A stretch of 64,000 nucleotides of DNA, taken from NCBI GenBank assembly GCA_033002965.1, contig JAURVB010014585.1, forward strand, positions 1 through 64,000. Reading direction: 5' to 3'. Origin of the DNA: Piper betle (lineage: Eukaryota > Streptophyta > Magnoliopsida > Piperales > Piperaceae). The notes below the pieces were generated by a model, which made no database searches, was not told the origin of the DNA, and worked only from the letters and a program-made list of their open reading frames with translations. Numbering within the stretch: position 1 is the stretch's first letter; each line of letters starts with the position of its first letter. Shown here piece by piece: positions 49,250-61,482 of the stretch. The position numbers were made by a program, and so were the translations under genes.

Positions 49250-50481
49250 TAAAAAAATGAAACATTAAAAAAAATTGCAAATATTCTTAATATTAATACT
49301 TAGGACTTTCAAATGAGCATGAAAAATATAAGGAAAAAACACATAAAATGAAGATTTATTAGAGAAGTGCGCCCCCACAACAACTACGAGGTTGAACTTT
49401 AAAGAATGTATATGACTATGAATATTTAATCATATGCATGGGTCATTTCGTATACTTAGTTTCATATTTGAATTAGGTAAAGATTGCACATGGATCGAAC
49501 ATCCTAGAATGAAAATATCATAGCTACGTCAATACTTAACCAAATGATCTCAAATCAAAGCTAAAATGTTTTAAATACAATAATCTACAATACACTAGCA
49601 TTCCACAAAGAAACACACCCAAACAGACCAAAAAGGAAGGAGAAAGGAAAAGGAAAAGGAAAGAAGCTAGGAGGAGGCCCTTTGGGGTTATCCCACCCCA
49701 AAGCTTACAATTCCTAGGGCTAGGAAAGGACCTAAAGGATGGAAGAGGTGAAGGAGGCTAACAAAGGAAGTGAAGAAGCAAGGGGAATGTAAGAAGGTCG
49801 AAAGAGAAGAGAGAAGGGCTGAAAAGGGAAATTGCTCAAAATTTATAGGCAAAGGAAAACTGACAGACGCTAAGGGGCTAGCTGGGTACCCTAGTGTTCA
49901 GCTCTACAACCTGACATGTCTATATAGTTATCGCAAGGGCATTGGTCAGGTGTGTGGACGTCGACATGCAAACAGTACCCAAGCGGGCGCTAGGGCACCA
50001 GTGGAGAGCCTTAGCATTAGAACTAGAAAAGAGTAGGAAAGAAACCCTAGGTCTCAGTGCTAGGGCATTGGTGGAGAGCCTTGGTGGTGCACTCGGTCCA
50101 GAAAACACACACGTATGGTTTGCACCCTAGGGTGGCCAAGGACAACCTTCGAAACCACCCTACAGGTCCCATATGGGCTAGAATAGACCAAAAGGGGATT
50201 CAAGCAAATGTAATGCATACTAGACACACGTGAAACACGATTCTAAAGTCTAACTACAACACAACGACACTCGGCTAAAAACAACAAACTAACAATCGTA
50301 GCAACATCGTGTCTAACTGAGTCCGTCTAATAATGAGGAATCTAGAGCCTTGGCTCACACAAGATACAAATCCCATTCATATAACACATACACAACTAAA
50401 ATAGACTGGTCACATGCTATTTAGTCTGGTTCAAGGGCACACCAACACTAAAAATATCAAACAATGGGCCTAGGTTTTACA
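49250..50481 (+). mobile_element. LTR-like copy G, 3' portion
   Basis: Matches the 3' third of A, B and C: a purine-rich run (about 49630-49690), CCCACCCCAAAGCTTACAA (compare AACCCCAAAGACTTATAA in A), a GGTTTGCACCCTAGGGTGGC stretch, and the end GGCCTAGGTTTTACA at 50481. The 5' boundary is approximate. ORFs at 49770-50130 on both strands have no motif. Confidence 0.55.
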
Positions 50482-52140
50482 TGCTAGGGCAAACACTTTA
50501 ACTTGAGTTGAAGAGTATCGATATCTAATATAATCTAATATATGAATGAAAGCAACAATATTTAGTTTCTAAAAAGAGCCTCCGCAACATTTCTTGCCAC
50601 CAATGTATAAAAGGAACCTCCACAATGCTTCTCCTAGTTATTTTCTAAAAGGAGCCTTCATAATGCTTCACATTGCAAGGTTCACATATTATAAATTTAT
50701 CACATATTATTAAGAATTATTATAATATTATAATTTTAACCTTCCTTATTAGGGATGTCCAAATTAAATATTATACCATAAAAGTTTACACTATTTTACA
50801 ATTTTACCCTCTCTTATTCAAAAGTATTAATTAAATATTTTACGATTAAGTGTTATACGATTAATTAAGTACATGGTTTCTTATATGTAAATTAATTAAC
50901 TAAAACGTATCTTGAAAATATTTAAAAATAATTGAGGACCTTAATCTAAGTTAAGATATCTAGTTTGAGTCAAATTACATTTAATCCTCTTTCAAATAAG
51001 AATAAATAAATAAAATTCTAATTAAAACCAAAATACACTATGAAATATTGTACAATTTTAAGTCATTCTTATTATGAATATATTAATCAATTGTAGTAGT
51101 GTATTTCAAAATTTTAAATGTATTATCTATATGTTAAATTTATTTTTTATATATGGTCTCACATATTAATTCAATTGTATATTTAAAACTATCTTATTAA
51201 TAAGTCTATTTATGTGATTTATTACTACATTCTAAGATTTTCCTTTCATGTAGTTAATTCGGAGCCCACAGCGAATAATTTATTAATAATAAAAATCAAT
51301 TAATAAGGAGAAATTCAAATTATTGTATATGTAAATCGCTATTCCTATTAATCATCTTCTTTTCTCCTCAATAAATATACACAAATAATTGATAAACATA
51401 ACATTCATAAAATACTTACACAAAAAATTGAAGAAAATCTTATAAACATGATAGTATAAAAATTTGATCAGCATGAAATTTAATAATCATGACTTGCATA
51501 AGAAATTGACGTCAAATATTCAAGATAATCATGCTAAATTAAAAATATAAACTCCAATTATAATTATTTATTTATTAATTTAATTTTAAATATTATCAAT
51601 ATGGAATTTTAAAAATAATTTATAAGTGTGATATGCATGGTGCAGGTAATAACCAAGTGTATATATATATATACCTAGTGTGTGTGTATTAGCGGATTGA
51701 AAATAATGTGTTGTGTGTGTCTCTATGTATTAGCAAATTAAAAAATAATAAAAATTACTCCAAGTAGACTACTTTATATCTTATCTTACAAAATCGAGTC
51801 CAAGTCCTAAGTTTTTAAAATATTGTTTCAAGTTTCAACCCACTACCAGCTGCTTCCACAGTTCTCTCTTACTTTTTCAGTAAAGATAAATTCCATTACT
51901 TGTTTAATGGTGTACAAAATCAAATTAATTACTAAATTCAATTTACTTTCTAAATTATTCATTAGAAATTTAATTCTTATGAACACGTGCAAATATACCA
52001 ATTATTTTTTATAATTTTCCAATTTTGATCGAGGTTTCTTCAAATAACTTTTTTAATAAATATTTATTAAATTGAGTTGTATTTTATCAACTTTTATGTA
52101 TATTTATGAACTTTATTTTACTAATATAAATATTACGGTT
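50482..52140. other. AT-rich gene-free DNA with repeat Z copy 2
   Basis: About 50800-51170 is the second copy of repeat Z (see 26045-26380). The rest is A/T-rich with a TA run near 51660-51673 and TGTGTGT words near 51680-51720. The ORF at 51823-52014 is unsupported. Confidence 0.55.
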
Positions 52141-52149
52141 TTTTTCTTA

Positions 52150-52547
52150 TGAAAATCGAAAGAGACCACTTGATTTTTGAAACGGTCCAAAGAAAAACAA
52201 TTCACTTTTATTTTATTTAAATTTTATTTTTCATTAATCATATATGAATTGTAATTTTTTATATTACTTGGTTCATTTATAATTGAATTTATTAGGTTTA
52301 CCATTTTTTTATTGATAAGAAAATTTCAAATTTGCATTAGATTACTTACTTTTTTTAATTTGGTATTCTATTTTAAAATTTTCAATCCAATTTTTAAGTA
52401 GCATTTCAATTTTTATTTCGTATTCTAGTTTAATTTCTTTAAACATAGATACTCACTATTTTAATTTAAAATAATTAAAAAATATATAAACAAACTATAA
52501 AAAGATGTTTCTGAGCATTTTTTCCTAGTTTACTATCATAGTCAAGT
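52150..52547 (+). repeat. Repeat W, copy 1
   Basis: About 390 bp matching 56105-56495 in direct orientation. Shared stretches include AAAATTTTCAATCCAATTTT, AAGTAGCATTTCAATTTTTA and ACATAGATACTCA. The copies differ by scattered changes. Non-coding. It adjoins LTR-like copy F. Confidence 0.85.
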
Positions 52548-54048
52548 TTTCCCAATGTTTAATAAAACTTCAAGAATGTGATCACTTATGGTTTTCAAAT
52601 AGAAGATCAAGAAAACCTATGATATAAGCCTCTATCAAATCCTACTATATAAGTATATGTAAATTTTTATAGTATTCATAAATATGAGAGTGAGCAGTAT
52701 ATGTATGTATGAATTAGACTAGTATTCATTTACACCTTAAAGTAGTGCAATGTAAGTAGGGTACTGCTAATGGAGCTTGTTTTTAAAAATTGTAGTACTA
52801 TCAGTGTCCCGAGCCAACAGAATACTATGATGGGTAATATATAGAGGATATGAGGTCATAAGCGTAAGTATGTATTCATGTAAGTATGAAGCCGCTGATT
52901 TGACCCGACATGTTTTATGGTATTCGGTCGTGTCAGTTCAAGCTTACTACCTTATAATGTATTGTGGAAGTTTTATGATTTCTCGTAAGTATTAAGATAC
53001 TCTTGTGTAAGTATTATTTTATCAAAAATTATTTCAGACCGATAATCAAACTTATTTGATTACTGACAGTTTTCCTATATATATGTAGGTATGTATTCAT
53101 GTTGTAACCAACGGAGGTATGGATCAAGAGGCTCATAATGAGGGATGGTACCATGTGTATGTACTGTGTTGGGTTTTATGTTAGGTCTATGTATTGGGTT
53201 GTTTGACTTATATATTTCAAGATTATGGGATTTATGTATTTTGGGAATTATAGATTATATGATTTATGTATGATGAGGGGGTGCCCTAAAGCTTATGCTA
53301 GTGTACTTAATATGTTACGTGTGGTCCGTGATTTCTAAACTTATCATCATCATCTAGTGCGTTATCTTTGGGTCATTCTAAAAATCATCTCCAGAGTGTG
53401 TAAGCTTCAAACTTCTAGAATATGATGAGGAGCAATTAAGGTATGTGAAATATTTTTGGATGCAATTATGTGTGTGATAGAGGAAGGTGGACTAAAAGAT
53501 CTTACGGTTCATACCACTTAAAGGGTCTATGTGAAAACCGAGTGTTTGGGTATGATGCCCTAGCATGCAATGATGTCTCTGTGTATTTAATTATCATTCA
53601 TGGGGGTGGGTACCACGGCCCAGTATTTACTTTACTATAAGATTAGCATCATCAAAGAATAAGTTACCTAATCCAAATGTTGAAACTAAGTATAAGAACC
53701 GGATCATACATCCGCATTATGAAAAGCTCAACCTCTTAGCTCCATTGGAGGTGTGTCCGTCGTGTAGTTCAGAGACATCATTGCATTTATAAAATCACCC
53801 TCTCAATTGTAGGGGAGGTGCTGCCTCTTCTGTGGCTCAAAGTGCTATACCTTAAGTTTATGATTCTTCCTATGTTAGTATGATCAGCATGCATTGTATA
53901 AAAATATCATAAGGTATTTGTCTTAAGCCTCCTTGAGGTGTTTGAGGTCTGCTTCAGAAAAGTTTTTACGCTGGTGGTCCAACGAATAGTTTTTCGAATT
54001 ATAACATCAAGATTCAATTTGTTCTTTAGACTGAATTAGGGTGTTATA
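52548..54048 (-). mobile_element. LTR-like copy F (inverted, partial)
   Basis: Starts on the minus strand as TATAACACCCTAATTC (complement of 54033-54048), a worn TGTAACACCC, and runs to about 52548 with the D/E block order (GTTTAATAAAACT near 52558; compare 37884 in D). The remaining 3' half is missing. It lies immediately downstream, on the same strand, of gypsy RNase H remains, as a 3' LTR would, but the integrase that should separate them is absent. Confidence 0.6.
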
Positions 54049-54059
54049 GGATTGATCAT

Positions 54060-54440
54060 CAATCTCACTAAAACTTCTCTAAGGTGTCTATTGATACCTC
54101 CTCCCTTTGGTCCTTACATCTGATTCCCATAGCTGACAATCTAGCTCCACAGAGAATGGGTCTCCTGCTCAAGGCACTACTACCACATTTTCCTTACTGG
54201 GGCAAACAATGTCTATATCATAGTCACCAGAAAACCCAAGCCATCTCCTTTGTCAGTTGTTCAAATTTTGTGTGAAGATGTACTTCAATTTTTTATAACC
54301 TATGAAGAGGTGGAAGGACACTTCAAACAGATAGTGACTCCATATGCACAAGGCAAACACCACTATAGCAAGCTCCAAGTCATGAGTCATATTCATGGAC
54401 TTTCATCTACCTGGGAACATGCAACCAAGTCTAATGCCTG
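54060..54440 (-). pseudogene. Broken Ty3/gypsy RNase H (chromovirus-like)
   Basis: On the minus strand THDLELAIVVFALCIW is readable (complement of about 54340-54392), followed by LKYIFTQ and QRRWL, the recognised C-terminal RNase H motifs of plant gypsy pol. Stops interrupt the frame. Plus-strand ORFs here (54084-54441) are shadows. The domain normally removes element RNA from the RNA/DNA hybrid during copying. Confidence 0.82.
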
Positions 54441-54599
54441 ATGCATCACTATATACTACAAATTTGTCATGGCCATCCAGCAAACTTAACACCGGTGTGG
54501 CCGTGAGTCTTTCCTTTAGAATTTAGTAACTCTACTCATGTATATCTGTCTATACAAAACATACCACCTTTCTAGTCAGTCGTGTGAGTGGGGCTACTA

Positions 54600-55230
54600 G
54601 GGAGGAAAAACTATGTAGGCAAAACTATGTATGAACCTCTTGTAATATCTTGTTAGTCCCAAGAAGCTTCTACCTCTATAGTTGTAGTCGGTTATTCCCA
54701 TCTTGAAACTACCACTACCTTATCTAGATCTACTGTAATTCTAGTTGCCAACAGTACATGTCCAAGGAACACTACCTCTGATAGTCAAAACTCACACTTT
54801 TGAAAACATTACATATAGACAATGTTCCTGCAGAGTTTGCAAAGCAATTCTTAGGTGTATCTCATGCTCCTCTCTAAATCTGGAACAGATCAAGATGTCA
54901 TCAATATATCACAAACTGGTCTAAGTATAGTAGAAACACTTAATTCATGAGATCCATGACGTTGTCGGAGCGTTAGTCAATTTGAAAGCCATGACTAGGA
55001 ATTCATAGTGTTTGTACCAAGTCCTAAAAGCTATCTTAAGTTCGCCCTCCATTATGTGCAACTGATGGTAGCCAGATCAAAGATCAATCTGCGAGAAAAT
55101 TGTGGCTCCTCCTCCCTGTCCATAATGGATTCATTGAAGGTGTTCTTCAAGGCACTCCACACACGTCTGCCGCAGATCTCAGACCAACCACTTGTCCAAG
55201 GATTTCTTCACTTGAGGTTCCAATAACCCA
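54600..55230 (-). pseudogene. Broken Ty3/gypsy reverse transcriptase (chromovirus-like)
   Basis: Readable minus-strand pieces are SGYHQL (about 55065), [15 protein letters not shown] (about 54970-55015) and YIDDILI with the catalytic aspartate pair (complement of 54897-54908 and adjoining bases), followed by REEHE. Several in-frame stops are present. It is upstream of the RNase H remains, as expected. The upstream edge meets a copia fragment at about 55240. Confidence 0.82.
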
Positions 55231-55239
55231 TCCCTTGAT

Positions 55240-56073
55240 AAGCTTATCCGTCCTCATCCTATCATTGTAATCTAGATTTGGAATCACCTATTCTATGGCA
55301 TTTGCTAAAGTAATCGTCACAGGAGGTGAAGGTGGGGTGATGGAACCATCGATGAATCCCAAACATCCTTGAGACGCAATCAAATTCACTATCTGAGATT
55401 TCCATATCAAAAAGTTCGATCTATTCAACCAAATTGTTACAAAGAAAGGTACGCGAATATGAATGAGATACATAAATCTCATTGAAGCATTCAAGAATCC
55501 AGGATTGGATGAAAGATCGTGGACAAATTTAGAGTTTCCAAAAAATTGCTGCCAAAACCCAAACTGCTCTAACTAAAAGGGTGGAACAGTAGATGGATCC
55601 ATGGATCCATGTTTGATCAAGCCGAGAGTGATGGATCAAGATTGTTCGTGTCCATTACACAATCCAAGCGTTAATTACCGAAAAGGGGAGAACAAGCAAT
55701 ATAGTGGCAAGCCAGAACAAATAGCAATGGTAACAATTCTGAAACAAGGATATGAACAAAACCAAACCTTCAAGTTGACCAGTTTCGTGGCAATACAAAC
55801 GAGAAGTCTTGTAGAGACAATAACCACAAGGAGAGGATTACGGAACAGTCAATGTCATCGGTGAAGATCCAGCAAAGGTTCACTGGCACGGCACCGACGC
55901 ACATGCTCTTATACCATGTCAAAATAAGTTGTATTTTATTGATGATTTTTGCAATTGCCAATGTATATATACAATGTTATCTTCGAGCACAAGAAAAAAA
56001 TTAAAGAGGATCATATAAATCCTCCAAATCTTAGTTAGAAGATAGTTATTAAAGTAATAACTAAATATACACA
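55240..56073 (-). mobile_element. Ty1/copia 5' fragment: short LTR, primer site, gag start
   Basis: On the minus strand a candidate LTR of about 157 bp (56073-55917, TGTGTATATT..TTTTGACA) is followed directly by TGGTATAAGAGC (complement of 55905-55916), a one-base variant of the initiator-tRNA primer site. A leader follows, then a gag N-terminus (55494-55288) with NRSNFLIWKSQI and LGFIDGSITPP, the known copia gag start pattern. The rest of the element is absent. The LTR 5' limit is tentative. Plus-strand ORFs 55601-55864 and 55008-55226 are not supported. Confidence 0.65.
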
Positions 56074-56104
56074 ATTACTAAAAGACCCTTAATTATTTAT
56101 TCTT

Positions 56105-56495
56105 AAAGAGACCATTCAATTTTTGGAACAACCAAAAGAATTTTTTTATTTAAATTTTATTTTTTAACTATGATATGTGATTTTTATTTTTTTCCACATT
56201 ACTTGGTCTCATTTATAATTGAATTTATTTGGATTATGATTTTTTATCAATAAGAAAATTTCAAATTTGCATCATGTTTCTTAATGTTATTTTTTAAATT
56301 TGGCATTCTATTTTAAAATTTTCAATCCAATTTTTAAGTAGCATTTCAATTTTTATTTGGTATTCTAGTTTAATTTCTTTTAACATAGATACTCATTATT
56401 TTATTTAAAATAATTAAAAAATTATAAGCAAAACTATAAAAGGTGGTCTGCGCGTTTTGCCTCGTTTGCTGTCGTAGTCAACATTTCATTCAATA
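56105..56495 (+). repeat. Repeat W, copy 2
   Basis: Direct copy of 52150-52547. Near its end both show an AAACTATAAAA word followed by a short pyrimidine-rich segment, which resembles a TATA box, but no gene follows in either place. Confidence 0.85.
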
Positions 56496-58093
56496 AATAT
56501 TCTGCTCTAAACTTTCCACAGCCCATATTGCCCATCGTCGCCTTTTCTCATACACACACATAAATATTCCCTTCGGATGATTCACAATATTTAGCCCACA
56601 ATGAATTGATCTATGCCCACTAATGGTGTACTAATTGTGGGATCTAGTTCGGTTTAGGCTTTATTTTGGATTCATACACAGCAATTTGCATTGGCCCATC
56701 AATCTATATTTATTGAGCACCGAACCGAACGGTTTTCTTGAACCAGTTGGGGAGTTTCCGAGAAGATTAGGCTTATCAATATCTAGAATAGAGCTGGTTT
56801 GGGAGTTTCTTAGAAATCCAGGCTCATAAGCACCGAGTAAAGTGAATCCAGATCAGATTGCTGGTCGGTACCCACTCAGGTTGGACCAGCTGGTCAAGTC
56901 TGGTTTGATATAACATTTATTTATTCAAATTTATTCTAAAAATAAGGATTTTACTTTTTATGTTGATTGTCTTAACAGATAAATTAAGAAAAAAAATAAA
57001 AAATATAGTGATTGTATAAATGATGTATTAGTGTTTTGTGAAAAAATTGTATGCTTTATAACGGAGAGAAATGATTAGACAAAATACAATAAACATGAAA
57101 TCAAAATAAATTATTAACTAGACCTAATTTGGATTGCTTTCAACTCAATTAACAAAATTTAATTGTGATTATCTAACTTTTTACCCGAAATTAATTAGAT
57201 AAATGTTTAACAAAGAATTAATGCCTGCCAACATATGGCACGCACCAATCTCAAAGTAGATGTCAGATGTAAGATTATTTAGAAAATATTACAAGCCACA
57301 TATTTTAAAAAATTTCAATCTCAATAATTTTACAGCTAACTGAAGGTTTAACGGTCGTTAAACCCACCTCTCAGTCAACCATCCATCTAATATGATCTGG
57401 TGCCTTTTATACAAAGAGCCGAGTCTATTATGTTAAGCTCAGGCCACGCCATTACATTGGACAAAACAAATTTTTTAGTGAATTTAACAAGCAACAAAAC
57501 AAAAAAAACTAAAGCAACATTTTTTTCCAAAGAAGCAATTGATTGACAAATAAACATAGAAAAAAAGAGAACACAACGCGTACAATAGAATTAGTAATAC
57601 AAAGGAGATTGGAACATCAGAATGAAATTGACCCCCCATAACACCCCCCCTCCCCGAGACCAAATTTATATAAATTTTTACGCCTATCCAAACGAACAAA
57701 TATTTTTACACAAGTAAAAAGGTTGTATAAGGATTTTATGATAAACGAAGAAAATGATAGAACATCATTATCATTGCAATCCTTATCAATTTCATGCAAT
57801 TCTAATAATCTGCAACACAGTACTTCAATTTATAGAAAATGTCCCTGGCCGTAAATCGAAATAATTCATCCAAATTTTTTTAAAAAAAGGAGCATTCCAT
57901 CCACACGTAATACAAAAGTGAAAAGTCACTCAAAAGAATGAGAGAAGAATTATATAACTGCCCAGCATAAATTGACATCTATGAGTGCATTTAGAAAAGG
58001 TACAATATGATTTTGTTTTTATCTCCACTATACTGCAGCTAGTTCTGTCTTCCTCTCTCTTTCTCTCGCTTCATATACACATTCAACAACCGT
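56496..58093. other. Intergenic DNA downstream of RabE
   Basis: AT-rich with no recognisable gene. The last roughly 200 bases (about 57890-58093) are probably the RabE 3' UTR, since the minus strand runs on from the stop without a feature boundary; no clear polyadenylation hexamer was found. The ORFs at 56635-56829 and 57484-57799 lack motifs. Confidence 0.5.
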
Positions 58094-61000
58094 CTAGGAA
58101 CCACAACAAGCTGACCTTTCAGGAGCCACACCATCTCCTGTTGTCTGGTCAGGCCTGTTGATATTAATTGTCTGAGGCTGCAATAATGAAGAAAAACAAT
58201 CAGCCAATGACTCATGAACTCAACCATGGTAACACAAAAATAATCATATTGAAATGCTAACAAGAATTATTCGTTTGAAAATGTATATTTCTGTGCTAAA
58301 ATGTCAACAAAAACAATCAAAATTTCTCATGTTTGAAACTTAAAGAATCAAAAAAATGAAAATTTAAAACAAGAAAAATTCAAGCAAAAGAAAAAAGAAG
58401 ACAGTAGAAATTGTCAACCAATCGTTCTTCACAACATAGATGGCAATCATAATTATAGAAAGCAATTATATAGTTATGATGCCTAACCTCCACTTTAGAA
58501 TCTGTATCAGCCAGCCTCTGCTTAATATCTCTTGCAATGGAGAAGAAAACCTGCTCCACATTTAAATTTGTCTTTGCACTCTGCAATTAATAAACAAAAT
58601 TACATTAGATGTTGCAAGTAAAACTAAAATAAATCCTGAAGTTGAAAACAGTGATGACTCACAGTTTCAAAAAATTTGATGCCATACTCGTCAGCAAGAG
58701 CCTGTCCCCTTGAAGTGGGCACTGCCTGTAGAAGACAGATATACATTGTTAACAATGCGGACAAATTTTTACATACAAACAGAAAATAGTATGGATTATA
58801 AAAAGTAAGACACAATGTACCCTTTTACTCTCATCCATGTCAGCCTTATTTCCTACTAATATCTTGTTGACATTGTCGGAAGCATGCTGCTCAATGTTCC
58901 TAATCCAATTCCTTATGTCTGTACAGAAAACTCTATCATAATTAGAATAGGTGATATAAATAACAAAATGAAAGAATGAATATTAAAAGGGAATTGTAAT
59001 TACTGTTAAAAGATGATTCGTCAGTAACATCATAAACCAAAAGGATTCCCATGGCTCCACGATAGTAAGCTGCAGGACAAAAAAAATTACAACAGCAGAA
59101 CTGGATACCAAAATGAAAAGTCTACTGGCATGCCATAAAAACATCTAAGCGTACACGAAGTCAGAAGATGGAGCACATAGAGAGGATAAAGTTACCTGTA
59201 GTGATAGTTCTGAACCGCTCCTGACCAGCTGTGTCCCAGATCTGGAGTTTGATTCTTTTCCCATCAAGCTCAATTGTTCTGATCTTGAAATCAATTCTGA
59301 GATGTAGATATGGTTTTGCACCATAAGAAACTTAAGTCCGGTTCATGATTACATAGTCAAGTGAATGAGATGTTACCCAATTGTAGTAATGAAACTAGTA
59401 GTAAATGAGCCATCTGAGAACCGCAAAAGAAGACAACTCTTTCCGACACCTGACAAAAAACATGAAATCAATTATTTTTTTTATATGATTTGCCTTTCCA
59501 AACAGTCTAACATAGCCAGCAAACAAGACAATGCAAAAAAAGAGGTCATCATCATCATAGCATCTTTATACCGAATCATGTAACAAAATAAATGTATGCC
59601 AAGATGTGAATGAATTTTGCCAAAAAGAGCCACCAAGCTTATGCAAAGGAGCAAGTGTTGACAACTATGACAAATCCGTCTAACAGCATAATCACAGCTG
59701 CATTTAAACAACAATCTTAAGAACATAATGCGAGACATATTCTTATACACAGTGAACCGAAAAAAGAAAGCTACAAAATTACCTTTTGGTTTTTGCTTAT
59801 TATTATAGTATTATAGGTTGTGCTGTGTAAGCTACCTCATTTTGGAGAGCCAGCAGCTACCAAAATATTTCCCTAGGTTTATTACCCAAAACTAGTATCC
59901 ATAATACAAAAGCATATATCATCTAAAAAGCTAAAAGGTGAGAAAAAGAAAGCCATAGCTGACACATGGATCCCTTTCATCAACTATTGTGAAATTTTTC
60001 ATCATTTTAAACGGTTGAAACTTTCATTAATTTGATGAGTAGACCCTAAACATGAGAATTATGCCTTTAAAAGAGGTGGAGAAGCCCTAAATCGGCAGCA
60101 CCATCTAAGATAGGCCTAGTGCTTGACCCATAGAGAGACACAAAAATACCTGATATAGTCCATTGCATTAAAAAGCTTAAATAAAATTATCGAAGCAAAC
60201 ATTAGCTTTGAATCTAGAATAATCCATCAATTGCTCCAAACCATAATCTTCCTCTCCTAAAAAGAATTAGCTCCAAATTATCATAAATCATATTGAAGCA
60301 ATGCCTAACCACAGAACAAAATTTCCGGGCACATGACCAAGTGAGCGCGCCCGGACAAGCTAGACATTATATTTTTACACATATCCAGGCCACATTTTCT
60401 ATCTAGTAAAAACGATAAGGCATGGTTAGACATAACTTTCGGTTGTTTGTTAGTGGGCACTTAACACACATCATGTCTAACTTGACATGACAAAAGAAAA
60501 AAATTAAAATTAAAAATGACATTTATAGATGAAAATTTCAAATGCAGGGATATATTCCGATCACCGCATCCAGCATTTTACATGTCCTCCATGTCTTTTC
60601 CAGTGCAAATAACAGGCACATAATTGAGAGATAAAATTTCCACGGAAGAAAAAAAATACAAAGCCCGATGTCATTTTTTAACCATACATGGTACAACACC
60701 GTAAAAATCAGTGAATTCCAGCTACATCACCAAGATACACCCCACACAATTCAATACCTTCCAACAATAAAGAAAAAAGACGCAAAAGGTGAACCCAAAA
60801 AGGAAAAGAAAACAAGCATTTGACATATAAGCACACGAGTCAACATCAAATCCCAAACATTTAACCCATAAACACACTTTTCGTAACATGTATCATGAAT
60901 ATTACCAGCAAAGAATTACACCCCAAACATTCCGCTAAAAAAAATCCCATAAATTTTTGATCCTTCATCCCCTGCAGACAGCAAAGATCGCAACTTTTTT

Positions 61001-61365
61001 AACTAACAAAAATAAAAGATCGCAAATTTGCCTCAAAAGCCCAAATAATTTCTAATCTTAAAATAATAATAATAATAATATTAATAGTATTATTAAATTT
61101 AATATTAATATTAATAATCGAGGCGGAGTTCAAAGAGCAGATGAATGAACGACGCGCATCAGAGAAAACAACCAAAATCCGACAGATCGGGTCGGAAAAA
61201 CCAACCAAGGCGCCATTTTTTCTTCACGGAGGCAAAAAGGGGCGGGATCGGCGACAAAAGAAGAAACAGAGAATGAAGAAAAGGGTTATTACCGCTGTCG
61301 CCGATGAGGAGAAGCTTGATGAGGTAATCGTAGTCGGCGCGAGCCCTTGCGGGTGGAGCGGCCAT
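58094..61365 (-). CDS. RABE1: RabE/Rab8-family small GTPase, eight coding exons, intact
   Basis: The coding exons (minus strand, 5' to 3') are 61365-61293, 59449-59377, 59296-59196, 59069-59004, 58918-58821, 58725-58663, 58580-58488 and 58177-58094. They total 651 bases and 216 residues, the usual RabE length, and every intron is GT..AG. Motifs: P-loop GDSGVGKS (22-29), switch I TTIG (46-49), WDTAGQE (69-75, Q74 being the usual GTP-hydrolysis residue), NKAD (128-131), ETSAK (157-161), and a C-terminal CCGS (C213, C214) for geranylgeranylation. The N-terminus [20 protein letters not shown] is the plant RabE signature. Known role: membrane-bound switch for Golgi/post-Golgi to plasma-membrane secretory traffic, linked to exocyst and defence secretion. 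The start is the first ATG of exon 1. No frameshift or premature stop was seen; the hypervariable tail (about 187-210) differs most from family sequences I know. Confidence 0.97.
59450..61292 (-). other. RabE intron 1 (1843 bp)
   Basis: The donor GTAATAAC follows the first base of the glycine codon in the P-loop, and the acceptor TTTTTTGTCAG precedes GTGTCGG. The intron is far longer than the other six (80-310 bp), A/T-rich, and holds no recognised gene. An (ATT/AAT)-rich run is at about 61060-61115. A long first intron close to the start codon is common in constitutive plant genes and can raise expression; that is a possibility here, not shown. Confidence 0.9.
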
Positions 61366-61482
61366 TGTTGTCGACGACGACGACCTCAACGGCTCTGCCA
61401 ATCTCCAAGGGTGCGGGGAGAGAGGGACGCTGGGAAACAGAAGGAGATGTGGATCAACGTGACGAGGTGAAACAAATTGCCC
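61366..61482 (-). promoter_or_regulatory. RabE 5' leader region
   Basis: Upstream of the ATG the minus strand is pyrimidine-rich (TCTCCTTCTGTTTCCC, TCCCTCTCTCCCC), typical of plant 5' leaders, and has a short GTC repeat (complement of 61369-61382) just before the start. The composition becomes strongly AT-rich beyond 61483. No convincing TATA box was identified; constitutive genes often lack one. Confidence 0.5.

Noticed and set aside
54084..54441. Two plus-strand ORFs that look gene-like
   Set aside because: They are the complement of gypsy RNase H remains, which read as recognisable motifs on the minus strand.
61141..61470. 109-codon plus-strand ORF at the RabE start
   Set aside because: It is antisense to RabE exon 1 and its leader; the minus strand gives the conserved protein.
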